DNA of 64,000 nt from NCBI GenBank assembly GCA_910584005.1, contig CAJTXR010000002.1, positions 62,001 to 126,000 on the forward strand. Direction: 5' to 3'. Made by a program: the position numbers and the translations under genes. The notes beneath the pieces are model-generated. The model was not told the DNA's origin, made no database searches, and worked only from the letters and a program-made list of their open reading frames with translations. Positions 17,054 through 25,026 of the stretch are shown in pieces (positions within the stretch are counted from its first letter, which is position 1; each line of letters starts with the position of its first letter). The stretch is from an uncultured Anaeroplasmataceae bacterium (GTDB taxonomy: Bacteria; Bacillota_I; Bacilli_A; Acholeplasmatales; Anaeroplasmataceae).

Positions 17054-17265
17054 TGGAATATATGAATTATCTTTACCAGCATTTAGATTTATTGATGTAC
17101 TTGCGGTATCATCCAAAATGGTATAAAATATTATATTATGAGCCTGCTTATTTTAAAGATTTTTTAAAAGAGGCTCAAACAAATTTAAAAATAAGACCCA
17201 TTGATAAGTTAGAGAATTTTAAAAACAAATTTCAATTACTATATTCTTTGACAAGTTTAATTTAG
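17053..17265 (+). CDS. ylbE: YlbE-like protein
   Basis: 70 aa. The YLRYHPKWYKILYYEPAYF segment matches the YlbE family (two short helices, small soluble protein of unknown role). The ATG shares one base with the TAA of ylbD (TAATG), implying coupled translation. Position between ylbD and ylbF supports the call. Confidence 0.8.
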   Translation: MEYMNYLYQHLDLLMYLRYHPKWYKILYYEPAYFKDFLKEAQTNLKIRPIDKLENFKNKFQLLYSLTSLI

Positions 17266-17272
17266 GAGAACT

Positions 17273-17623
17273 ATGGAAACAATATATGATTTAGCAGAAC
17301 AATATGCCGATCGATTGATCGAAAGTGCAGATTTTAAAAAACTAGTAGAATTAAAAACGTATATTAAAACGAATTTAAGAAATACGATTGTTGCCTTTAA
17401 AACGGCAGAGGCCAAATATTTAGAAGTTAAGGAATATGGAAAATATCATCCAGATTTAAAAAAATACCAAACTGAATTTATAAATTTAAAAACGAAACTT
17501 TATAAAAATCCTTATGTTATGGAATATAAAGAATTAGAAAGAAAATTACAAAGCAAACTCGATTCTGATTTGAATGATTTAAAGAAATCAGTTTCAAATA
17601 AATTTAAATTAAGTTTCTTTTAA
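17273..17623 (+). CDS. ylbF: YlbF/YmcA-family regulator
   Basis: 116 aa, all helical, with the DUF964 pattern (IYDLAEQYADRLIESADFKKLVELK at the N terminus, later YQTEFINLKTKLYKNPYVMEY). In Bacillus, YlbF with YmcA and YaaT forms the Y-complex that steers RNase Y and affects sporulation, biofilm and competence. Here it closes the ylbDEF group. Not all family members have this role, so the Y-complex assignment is by synteny. Confidence 0.82.
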   Translation: METIYDLAEQYADRLIESADFKKLVELKTYIKTNLRNTIVAFKTAEAKYLEVKEYGKYHPDLKKYQTEFINLKTKLYKNPYVMEYKELERKLQSKLDSDLNDLKKSVSNKFKLSFF

Positions 17624-17631
17624 AAAAAGTA

Positions 17632-17660
17632 TTGCTTTACTCAAATGGGTAATGTATAAT
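17632..17660 (+). promoter_or_regulatory. Promoter for met T-box operon
   Basis: TTGCTT (17632-17637) and TATAAT (17655-17660) are 17 bases apart, with TG one base before the -10 hexamer. Confidence 0.75.
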
Positions 17661-17666
17661 GAGTTT

Positions 17667-17948
17667 ATAAATTATATAATAAAATGACATTGAAAAGAAG
17701 AGTAGTAAAATGGATGCTTTTTAGAGAGTTCTCATTTGGTGAAAGAGAATAAGAGGAAGTTTTATGAAGATGGTCTTGGAGTTGTACGACTGAGCCTTGA
17801 TATAAGGTAAGGTGGTAACGGGATTCGCCCGTTAAAGCGATAGAGCATGATAGTGCTTGAAAATAGGCTAGGATTAAAACACTAGCGAACAAGGTTGGTA
17901 CCGCGTGATAATTATATCTCGTCCTTATTTAAGGATGAGATTTTTTTT
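17667..17948 (+). promoter_or_regulatory. Methionine T-box leader with terminator
   Basis: This gene-free stretch is a tRNA-sensing leader. Stem I shows the AGTA loop-E strand (17704-17707), the AGAGAG bulge (17723-17728), and GAA-G-ATG-G on the 3' side, so the specifier is AUG at 17770-17772 (methionine). The T-box core AAGGTTGGTACCGCG is at 17891-17905; its TGGT would pair with an ACCA tRNA end. The terminator stem ATCTCGTCCTT / AAGGATGAGAT (17916-17941) and T run follow. Uncharged tRNA-Met should allow read-through into metNIQ. Confidence 0.92.
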
Positions 17949-17966
17949 GTTTTAGGAGGGAATGAA

Positions 17967-18989
17967 ATGAAAGTAGAAGAAATTATTCGGATTGAAAATT
18001 TAACTAAAATATATAAGGTGAAAAAGAAAGAAATTGTCGCTCTTGAAGGAATTGACTTGGGTATCAAACGGAAGGATATCTATGGGATTATTGGTCTATC
18101 TGGTGCAGGAAAGTCGACATTAATACGGTGTATAAATTTTTTAGAAAGACCCACAAAAGGAACGATATATTATAAAGGTATTGATTTATCCCGTTTAAAA
18201 AATAAAGAACTTAGAAAAATAAGACAAAACATTGGAATGATTTTTCAAAACTTTAATTTATTAGAACAAAGAACGGTGTTATCCAACGTGTTATTCCCAT
18301 TGGAAGTGGCACATGTAAAAAAGCAAGAAGCCTTAAAAAGAGCAAAAGAAGTTTTAAACTTAGTCGGATTGATTGATAAAATAGATGCATATCCAGCTCA
18401 ATTATCAGGTGGTCAGCAGCAAAGGGTAGCTATCGCAAGGGCTCTAGCAAATCAACCTGATCTTCTTTTGTGTGATGAAGCAACAAGTGCATTAGATCCC
18501 CAAACAACAGAATCTATTTTAAAGTTATTAAAAAAAATCAATGAAACTTATGGAATTACAATTGTTTTAATCACACATGAGATGGAAGTTGTAGAACAAA
18601 TATGTAATAAAGTAGCAATTATTGATGAAAGTAGGATTAAAGAAACTGGATTGGTTTCTGATATATTTGTAAACCCACAAACTTCAATCGCAAAGCATTT
18701 GATATATCCATATTTAAAACAAATGAATTCTGAATTTGGAAATGTCATTTTGAAGTTACAATTTAACGGGAATGAATTAGAACCTGTACTCGCTAAGCTT
18801 ATATTAAGAACAAAAGTACTGGTTAATATTTTGGAAGCAAATCTTATAAGAAAAGGAAATGAAATTTATGGAGAAATGTTGTTACAATTACCGAATAATC
18901 TTGAAGAGATAGAAATAGTGAAAAATTATCTGCTGCAAGAAAATATTGATTTTTTAGAAGATAAACTAACGAATAAGGAGGAACTATAA
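17967..18989 (+). CDS. metN: Methionine ABC transporter ATP-binding protein
   Basis: 340 aa. Walker A GLSGAGKST, signature LSGGQQQRVAIARAL, Walker B LLLCDEATSALDP and the switch His in ITHEM are intact. The last 80 residues form the NIL regulatory domain typical of MetN, which senses methionine. AGGAGGG precedes ATG 17967; the frame is open 24 codons further up, but that covers the T-box terminator. With metI and metQ it forms the D/L-methionine importer. The Met T-box upstream confirms the substrate. Confidence 0.95.
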   Translation: MKVEEIIRIENLTKIYKVKKKEIVALEGIDLGIKRKDIYGIIGLSGAGKSTLIRCINFLERPTKGTIYYKGIDLSRLKNKELRKIRQNIGMIFQNFNLLEQRTVLSNVLFPLEVAHVKKQEALKRAKEVLNLVGLIDKIDAYPAQLSGGQQQRVAIARALANQPDLLLCDEATSALDPQTTESILKLLKKINETYGITIVLITHEMEVVEQICNKVAIIDESRIKETGLVSDIFVNPQTSIAKHLIYPYLKQMNSEFGNVILKLQFNGNELEPVLAKLILRTKVLVNILEANLIRKGNEIYGEMLLQLPNNLEEIEIVKNYLLQENIDFLEDKLTNKEEL

Positions 18990-19666
18990 TGATTATCGCT
19001 TGGAGTGGAATTGGTGTACAAGAATATTTTAAACAAACAGGGATTACATTATTTATTGTAGGAGTATCGACTTTATTTGCTTATATTATTGGCATTCCTA
19101 TTGGAATTCTACTAAATATCACAGATAAAAATGGATTATGTAAATGTAGACCGATTCATGTTATATTAGGATTTATTATTAATATTTTTAGGTCGGCCCC
19201 TTTTATTATATTGTTAGTCACTTTGCTTCCAATGATCCGAAAAGTTATCGGAACAGGAACAGGGAATACGGCCTTTATAATTGCTTTAATTATTGCTGCA
19301 GTTCCTTTTGTGGCTAGAATGGTAGAATCTTCTTTAAAGGAACTTGATTATGGAATTATTGAGGCTAGTACAGCTATAGGTGCTTCTAAAATGAGAATTA
19401 TATTTCGAGTACTTTTACCAGAAACAAAGATTTCTTTACTCATAGGAGGCACAATCAGTTTTGCAACAATTCTAGGGTATACTGCAATGGCTGGAACGAT
19501 TGGTGCAGAAGGATTAGGAAATACAGCGTACATGTATGGCTATTTAAGAAATTATTTGGATGCTAAAATTATATGTTTGGTTATTTTGGTTATAATCGTT
19601 CAAGTTTTTCAGGAATTGGGTATTTTATTGGCAAAAAAATTAGATCATCGAAGAAAAGGAGAATAG
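18989..19666 (+). CDS. metI: Methionine ABC transporter permease
   Basis: 225 aa with about five to six membrane segments. The EAA-type loop (IIEASTAIGASKMRIIFRVLLPE) contacts MetN. The ATG shares one base with the metN stop, and AAGGAGG lies upstream. Integral membrane half of the importer. Confidence 0.95.
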   Translation: MIIAWSGIGVQEYFKQTGITLFIVGVSTLFAYIIGIPIGILLNITDKNGLCKCRPIHVILGFIINIFRSAPFIILLVTLLPMIRKVIGTGTGNTAFIIALIIAAVPFVARMVESSLKELDYGIIEASTAIGASKMRIIFRVLLPETKISLLIGGTISFATILGYTAMAGTIGAEGLGNTAYMYGYLRNYLDAKIICLVILVIIVQVFQELGILLAKKLDHRRKGE

Positions 19667-19669
19667 AAA

Positions 19670-20497
19670 ATGAAAAATGTACTAAAAAAAATATATTTAT
19701 TAATTATTGGAGGATTTGGTCTTATATCTTTTTGTTCCTGCGGAAAAAACTGGCAACCTTTAGGTGCAGAAGAAACGACAATTCGAGTAGCTGCCTCTCC
19801 TACGCCACATGCAGAAATTTTAAAAGCAGCTAAGCCTTTATTTGAGGCTAAAGGATATACATTAATTATTAAAGAATATACGGACTATATCCAACCAAAT
19901 TTGGCTACAGAAGATGGAGATGTCGATGCGAATTATTTTCAGCACACGCCTTATTTATCTTCTTTTAATGAGGAGAGAAATACACATTTAGTTTCCGTTG
20001 GAAAAATTCATTACGAGCCTTTTGCTATATATAAAGGCAAAAAGGATAAGTTAGAAGATATTGCGAAGCAGGATCAAATTCTAATCCCAAACGATACTAC
20101 AAATGAGGCTAGGGCTTTACTATTATTAGAAGAGGCGGGTTTAATAAAATTAAAAGAAGGTATTGGTATTCTTGCAACTAAGAAAGATATTATTTCAAAT
20201 CCAAATCAATTAGATATTGTGGAATTAGAGGCTGCCCAAATCCCACAAAATAGAAAGGATGCTGCCTTTGCAGTAATTAATGGTAATTATGCTCTACAAA
20301 ATAATTTAACGAGCACTGATGCTTTACTTTATGAATCAAGCCAAGGAATTTCTGCTCAAGCTTATGCGAATGTATTCGTTGTAAGAGAGGGAAACCAAAA
20401 TCATAAAGCGATTCTTACTCTATATGAAATACTGACATCAGAAGAAATTAAAGCATTTATTGCGGATACCTATTCGAAAGCTGTAGTGGCAATATAG
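19670..20497 (+). CDS. metQ: Methionine-binding lipoprotein
   Basis: 275 aa, NlpA/MetQ family. A basic, hydrophobic signal peptide ends in FCSC, with Cys-24 the likely lipid anchor (Cys-22 also possible). RVAASPTPHAEILKAAKP and EYTDYIQPN are the typical ligand-pocket segments; later VNANYFQH-like (VDANYFQHTPYL) and AVINGNYA occur. It presents methionine to MetNI on the outer face of the membrane. Three bases after metI. Confidence 0.95.
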   Translation: MKNVLKKIYLLIIGGFGLISFCSCGKNWQPLGAEETTIRVAASPTPHAEILKAAKPLFEAKGYTLIIKEYTDYIQPNLATEDGDVDANYFQHTPYLSSFNEERNTHLVSVGKIHYEPFAIYKGKKDKLEDIAKQDQILIPNDTTNEARALLLLEEAGLIKLKEGIGILATKKDIISNPNQLDIVELEAAQIPQNRKDAAFAVINGNYALQNNLTSTDALLYESSQGISAQAYANVFVVREGNQNHKAILTLYEILTSEEIKAFIADTYSKAVVAI

Positions 20498-20517
20498 AAA
20501 TTAAAATCTATTTAGTA

Positions 20518-20553
20518 GATGTGTCAAGAAAAAATACTTGACACATCTTTTTT
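20518..20553 (+). terminator. Terminator of the met operon
   Basis: An 11-bp perfect stem GATGTGTCAAG / CTTGACACATC is followed by TTTTTT. Its right arm doubles as the -35 of the rpsP promoter. Confidence 0.85.
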
Positions 20554-20565
20554 ATATGGTATAAT
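20538..20565 (+). promoter_or_regulatory. Promoter for rpsP-khpA, overlapping the met terminator
   Basis: TTGACA (20538-20543) and TATAAT (20560-20565) are 16 bases apart, with TGG before the -10. The -35 lies within the terminator stem. Confidence 0.75.
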
Positions 20566-20600
20566 ACTAGCGTAAAAATAAAAAAGGAGTGTTATGAATT

Positions 20601-20849
20601 ATGGTAAAACTAAGATTACAAAGATTTGGTGCACACAAGGCTCCAAGATATCGTATTGTAGCAGCTGACTCTAAAGCTCCTCGTGATGGAAAGTTTTTAG
20701 AGATTCTTGGAACATATAATCCATGTACAGAACCAGCTACAATTACTCTTGATGCGGATAAAATTAACAAATGGTTAGCTAATGGTGCCCAACCTACAAT
20801 TACTGTTAAAAATATATTAGAAGCAAATAATATCAAGACGACTAAGTAA
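20601..20849 (+). CDS. rpsP: 30S ribosomal protein S16
   Basis: 82 aa, full length: VKLRLQRFGAHKAPRYRIVAADSKAPRDGKFLEILGTYNP matches S16. Small-subunit assembly protein. AAGGAG is upstream; an out-of-frame ATG at 20594 is ignored. Followed by khpA, as is common, but rimM and trmD, which often come next, are absent here. Confidence 0.96.
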   Translation: MVKLRLQRFGAHKAPRYRIVAADSKAPRDGKFLEILGTYNPCTEPATITLDADKINKWLANGAQPTITVKNILEANNIKTTK

Positions 20850-20859
20850 GAGGTGGCCT

Positions 20860-21105
20860 ATGATAAAGTTTGAAGAGTTAATAAAGAGTTTAATTCTTCC
20901 TTTGGTAGCTTATCCTGAAGATGTTGAAATTATTTTGGAAAATGATGATGCAGAAAATCTAGAATATCAAGTAAAGGTAAATGCAAATGATTTTGGTAGA
21001 GTCATTGGTAAAAATGGATATGTTGCGAAAGCAATACGTACTATACTTTACGCAGGTGCATCAAAAGAAGGAAAGAGAATTCATTTAGATATTAATAGTA
21101 AGTAA
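20860..21105 (+). CDS. khpA: KH-domain RNA-binding protein KhpA
   Basis: 81 aa, a single type II KH domain with the GxxG loop in GRVIGKNG. KhpA pairs with KhpB (Jag) and binds RNA, with roles in cell division and envelope growth in Firmicutes. Ten bases after rpsP, so co-transcribed. A long hairpin follows. Confidence 0.92.
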   Translation: MIKFEELIKSLILPLVAYPEDVEIILENDDAENLEYQVKVNANDFGRVIGKNGYVAKAIRTILYAGASKEGKRIHLDINSK

Positions 21106-21163
21106 AAACAAGGACTGCAGGAAACTATACTTTTAAAAAGTAAGTTTTTGCAGTCCTTGTTTA
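21105..21163 (+). terminator. Long hairpin after khpA, probable terminator
   Basis: AAACAAGGACTGCA pairs with TGCAGTCCTTGTTT over about 14 bp, enclosing a smaller AT-rich stem. The tail TTTATTTG is only partly T-rich. Confidence 0.6.
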
Positions 21164-21298
21164 TTTGAAAAAAATGTCAAAATTTGTTTTACGATTTATA
21201 AAAAAGTAATGTTTTATCTGTTTTAAAATAAAGAAAATTTGTTATAATCAAATAAAAGAGATATAAAACTTTCTAAATAAAAAGGTAGGAGCACCAAT

Positions 21299-21717
21299 AT
21301 GAAGAAGATTATTAAAATAGGTATGTGGCTCATTTTGGCATTATGATTGGGGTTACGCTTTTTTCATGTAAAGAACACTATGCAGATGCTATGCTTGCTA
21401 AATTTTTACAACAAGGTGATGGTTCATGGGGGATATCAAAAAATGCTGATGCATATGGACTAGGAAGATACGGTAAGATCGATGTTGCCTTATTCCATGA
21501 GGAAAGTGATCAAGATAAAATAGCTATATATTACCCACCAATGACGATTGGGGAATATGAATTAAACCGTCATTGTCGTGAATGTTATTGCTTTGCATAT
21601 AATCACAAAGAGGACATAGTGGAAAATATAAAAACAGCATATGAATTAGGTTGGTTAGATGAAACTGAAATAAAACAAATTTCTGAAAGAAATAATGAGT
21701 TGATTCTTAAGTTTTAA
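21299..21717 (+). pseudogene. Lipoprotein gene with a frameshift in the signal peptide
   Basis: ATG 21299 has a good ribosome site and begins MKKIIKIGMWLILAL, then hits TGA. The frame one base back continues as MIGVTLFSCKEHYAD and runs 120 residues to 21717. Joined, they give a typical lipoprotein signal peptide ending in LFSC, so one base appears lost near 21341-21346. The mature part resembles the intact lipoprotein at 54040-54471 (YGLGRYGKIDVALFHEE against FSLGEYDKCKVVLFHKK). A sequencing error or programmed shift is possible. Function unknown. Confidence 0.65.
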
Positions 21718-21855
21718 AAGAGTTAAATAATTGATAGCTTGTATTAATTTACAGGCTTCTTTTTTTGACAATAATTTTATTTTGAAATTTTTATGAATTA
21801 TATTGAATTTATTTTAATTGTAGTGTATAATATAAGTATAAAGGAGGTAGAAATC

Positions 21856-22233
21856 ATGTTAGAGTTTTTTGAATATGATCAGTTATCTGGCTTTGCAAGC
21901 ATCTATGATAGTCATATAACTTTGAATAAAACTCTTTTGAATTATTTAACAGATGCGTATCGAGTAAGAGTTGCGGTGAATAAAGAAAAAAATGAAATTC
22001 AAATTTACACAATTAATAAAGATTATGCATTGAGTGGAGAGTTAAATGAAGCATCCCTTTTGCCTGTTTCTATTTCTAAGACATATGCTAGAATATGTTC
22101 TAGACCTTTGATTGAGTATTTATCTAAGGCATTCAATCTAAGTATAGAAAAAAAAGAATTTAAAAGGTATCCAGCATGTTATAATAAAGAGAAAAAGGTA
22201 ATAATAATTAATATGGAGAAAGAGGTGTCATAA
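21856..22233 (+). CDS. Unknown protein coupled to nfeD, 125 aa
   Basis: A soluble protein with no recognised family; it begins MLEFFEYDQLSGFASIYDSHITLN. AAGGAGG precedes ATG 21856; the 21 residues upstream in frame are discarded. Its TAA shares a base with the nfeD start, and a SPFH gene follows, so it may act with this membrane-organising pair. The pattern KYA-less but rich in beta-type residues suggests a small alpha/beta domain; this is a guess. Confidence 0.65.
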   Translation: MLEFFEYDQLSGFASIYDSHITLNKTLLNYLTDAYRVRVAVNKEKNEIQIYTINKDYALSGELNEASLLPVSISKTYARICSRPLIEYLSKAFNLSIEKKEFKRYPACYNKEKKVIIINMEKEVS

Positions 22234-22676
22234 TGGAAGCTTATATGGTATGGATATGGTTAGGGGTATTCATTATTACAGTTATCATTGAGTCTTTGAC
22301 GCAGGAATTAGTTTCTATTTGGTTTTCTTTAGGATCAGTTATTGCATTGATTTTATCTGCTTTTCCAAACATCAGTTGGTATGTGGAATTAGTTGTTTTT
22401 ACAATTGTTTCACTTTTGACTCTTGCTTTAACAAGACCGTTCGTAAAAAAATTGTTGTTCAACGCAATCCGTTATACCAATGTAGATGAATTTGTCGGTA
22501 AAAGAGTCAAAGTGGTTTCTGACATTTCAAAGTTTGAAAATGGAGAAGTTAAAATCCATGATATAATTTATCATGCGAGTTTAATGGAAGAAGAAACAGA
22601 AACCATCAAAAAAGATGAAATTGTAGAAATTGTTACTCTTAAGGGAAATAAAGTTATTGTGAAAAAAATTAATTAA
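22233..22676 (+). CDS. NfeD family membrane protein
   Basis: 147 aa. Membrane segments at the N terminus (about 5-75) are followed by a C-terminal OB-fold (VDEFVGKRVKVVSDISKFENGEVKI). NfeD proteins pair with SPFH/flotillin-like partners; here the partner is the next gene. The start overlaps the stop of the unknown gene upstream (TAATG). Confidence 0.85.
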   Translation: MEAYMVWIWLGVFIITVIIESLTQELVSIWFSLGSVIALILSAFPNISWYVELVVFTIVSLLTLALTRPFVKKLLFNAIRYTNVDEFVGKRVKVVSDISKFENGEVKIHDIIYHASLMEEETETIKKDEIVEIVTLKGNKVIVKKIN

Positions 22677-22696
22677 TATAGGAGGAAGTTATATTT

Positions 22697-23656
22697 ATGG
22701 GATTAATTTTAGGAATCAATTCGGGTATTATTGCCGCAATTGTATTAAGTGTTTTAGGTTTAGTTATTTTAATTTTATTAATTACAAGAATTAAAATTGT
22801 TCGTCAAACTCAAAAATTAATTATTGAAAGATTAGGGGCTTACCATGCCACTTGGTCAGTAGGGTTTCACTTTTTATTACCTTTTATTGATCGTGTTGCT
22901 CAAGTAGTTTCTATGAAAGAACAGGTTAGTGACTTTGATCCTCAACCAGTAATTACAAAGGATAATGTTACTATGCAAATTGATACGGTTGTTTTCTTTC
23001 AAATTACAGATCCAAAGTTATATTCATATGGTGTGGAAAACCCTATTGCAGCATTAGAAAATTTATCTTCAACGACTTTACGTAATATCATTGGTGAATT
23101 AGATTTAGATGAAACCTTAACTTCACGTGATATTATAAATACAAAGATGCGTTCTATTTTAGATGAAGCTACAGATCCATGGGGAATTAAAGTTAATCGT
23201 GTAGAGGTAAAAAACATTCTACCTCCAAAGGATATCCGGGAAGCAATGGAACGCCAAATGCGTGCAGAGCGTGAGCGTCGTGAGAAAATCTTATTAGCTG
23301 AAGGAGAAAAGCGGAGCCAAATTCTTCAAGCTGAAGGTGAAAGAGAATCTCAAATTTTAAGAGCTGATGCAGAAAAGCAAGCAATCATTAAAAAAGCAGA
23401 AGCTGAAGCAGAGTCTATTTTGAAAGTGAAATCTGCAGAAGCTGAAGGTGTTAGATTAACTCGTCAAGCTCAAGCGGATGGTTATAAAATGCTTGTTGAA
23501 GCAGGAGTAACAAAAGAAGTTTTAGCAATTAAATCATTTGAAACATTTGAAAAAGTATCTGATGGTCAATCTACAAAGATTATTATCCCTTCTAATATGC
23601 AAGATTTAGCTTCTACAATTGCAGGAGTTGCTGAAGTTGTAAAAGACAAAAAATAA
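22697..23656 (+). CDS. SPFH-domain (stomatin/QmcA-like) membrane protein
   Basis: 319 aa. An N-terminal membrane anchor (about residues 7-28) is followed by the SPFH domain (QKLIIERLGAYHATWSVGFHFLLPFIDRVAQ..) and a long Glu/Ala/Arg coiled coil (about 180-260), with a short tail. These proteins form membrane rings or microdomains. AGGAGG lies upstream. Coupled with NfeD, it is likely a membrane quality-control unit. Confidence 0.92.
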   Translation: MGLILGINSGIIAAIVLSVLGLVILILLITRIKIVRQTQKLIIERLGAYHATWSVGFHFLLPFIDRVAQVVSMKEQVSDFDPQPVITKDNVTMQIDTVVFFQITDPKLYSYGVENPIAALENLSSTTLRNIIGELDLDETLTSRDIINTKMRSILDEATDPWGIKVNRVEVKNILPPKDIREAMERQMRAERERREKILLAEGEKRSQILQAEGERESQILRADAEKQAIIKKAEAEAESILKVKSAEAEGVRLTRQAQADGYKMLVEAGVTKEVLAIKSFETFEKVSDGQSTKIIIPSNMQDLASTIAGVAEVVKDKK

Positions 23657-23673
23657 ACTGCGGAGGGATATAC

Positions 23674-25026
23674 ATGAGATTAGGTAAGTACTTAAAAGGG
23701 TGTAATGAGGTATATCATACCACATTTGATCCGCGAAAGACTAGTGCCATCCGAATTCATTTAGTTCCACCGAAAAAACCCAAGGCAGGCATACCTTGGG
23801 TTGTTGTCTTAAATGGATATGCTATTCTTCCTTTACAGACTTCATGGGCAATTTTATTAAAAGAATTTATGGAAGAGTTAAATGAAACAGATGGAATTGG
23901 TTTAACAGATGAGGATATAGATGAGCTGATTTCAAAAACGATTTTACGTGTGAAAAAGGTATTTACAAAGACAGATAAGGAAATCATAAAAAAAGATTTA
24001 GCTCAAATTGTTTTAACTTTAAAAGACGTTGCGTTTGGGAAAGAGCCAAACGAGGCTATTGGGTATATGAGCCTTTCTACATATGCAAAATATATGCAAG
24101 CTCCTCATCGCATGGATTTAATGGTTTCTGCAATGGAAAAAGAAGGTCAATGGCATTGCAATCAACATTGTCTTCATTGCTATGCTGCAAATGAAAAAAA
24201 GTCCAATGAAAAAGAATGCACAACAGATGAATGGAAACAAATGATTGATGCATGTAAAAAAGCATGTATTCCAGCTCTTACGTTTACAGGTGGAGAAGCA
24301 ACCTTGCGAGAAGATTTAGTAGAATTAATTAAATATTCACAATGGTTCGTTACTAGATTAAATACAAATGGGATTTTGTTAACAAAAAAATTATGTGAAG
24401 AATTATATGAGGCTAGCCTAGATAGTGTGCAAATTACTTTGTATTCTTTTGATCCTGCAATTCACAATACATTAGTTGGTGGAGATCACTTTAATCAAAC
24501 TGTCTTAGGAATTAAAAATGCAATTGCTGCTGGGTTAGATGTGAGTATCAATACCCCTCTATGCAGTCTAAATCGTGAATATAAAAAAACGGTTCATTTT
24601 GCTGCGAGTCTTGGAGTTCATTATTTCTCTTGCTCAGGCTTAATTCCTACGGGAAATGCGAAACGCGATGAATCTAGTATTACAGCTTTAAGTAAAGCAG
24701 ATATTTTACAGGTAGTAAAGGATGCTGTTATTTACGGCAGAGATCATCAGTTGGATATCGCTTTTACATCTCCAGGCTGGATCAAAGAAGCTGACTTAAA
24801 ACAATTAAACCTTGTTGTACCATCTTGTGGGGCCTGTTTATCTAATATGGCCATTGCACCCAATGGAGATGTAATTCCCTGTCAGTCATGGTTAAATGGA
24901 ATTACCTTAGGAAATATTTTGAAAAATGATTGGAAATCCATTTGGAATCATAAAGAATCATTACGAATACGGAATATGGCGAGTAAGACCCAACAAACTT
25001 GCTTGTTAAAACAGGAGGTAAAATAA
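23674..25026 (+). CDS. Radical SAM/SPASM-like enzyme
   Basis: 450 aa. The radical SAM cluster is C162-x3-C166-x2-C169 (CNQHCLHC), followed by FTGGEATLRED. The N-terminal 140 residues hold a domain with LNGYAILPLQTSWAILLKEF, which could be a peptide-binding (RRE-like) domain. A C-terminal SPASM-like region has C385, C388, C403 and APNGDVIPCQSW, but the usual final Cys cluster is reduced to C443 near the end. Such enzymes often modify peptides. It overlaps by one base with a gene whose product has a Cys-Ala repeat, a candidate substrate. Confidence 0.85.
   Translation: MRLGKYLKGCNEVYHTTFDPRKTSAIRIHLVPPKKPKAGIPWVVVLNGYAILPLQTSWAILLKEFMEELNETDGIGLTDEDIDELISKTILRVKKVFTKTDKEIIKKDLAQIVLTLKDVAFGKEPNEAIGYMSLSTYAKYMQAPHRMDLMVSAMEKEGQWHCNQHCLHCYAANEKKSNEKECTTDEWKQMIDACKKACIPALTFTGGEATLREDLVELIKYSQWFVTRLNTNGILLTKKLCEELYEASLDSVQITLYSFDPAIHNTLVGGDHFNQTVLGIKNAIAAGLDVSINTPLCSLNREYKKTVHFAASLGVHYFSCSGLIPTGNAKRDESSITALSKADILQVVKDAVIYGRDHQLDIAFTSPGWIKEADLKQLNLVVPSCGACLSNMAIAPNGDVIPCQSWLNGITLGNILKNDWKSIWNHKESLRIRNMASKTQQTCLLKQEVK

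Noticed and set aside
17665..17892. Minus-strand 75-codon open frame in the T-box leader
   Set aside because: It is the complement of a structured T-box RNA with all expected motifs, so it is chance.
21299..21717. Use of the mycoplasma code (TGA as Trp) to read through the lipoprotein gene
   Set aside because: TGA ends several genes here, and reading through in that frame does not give the lipobox or the paralogue's sequence.
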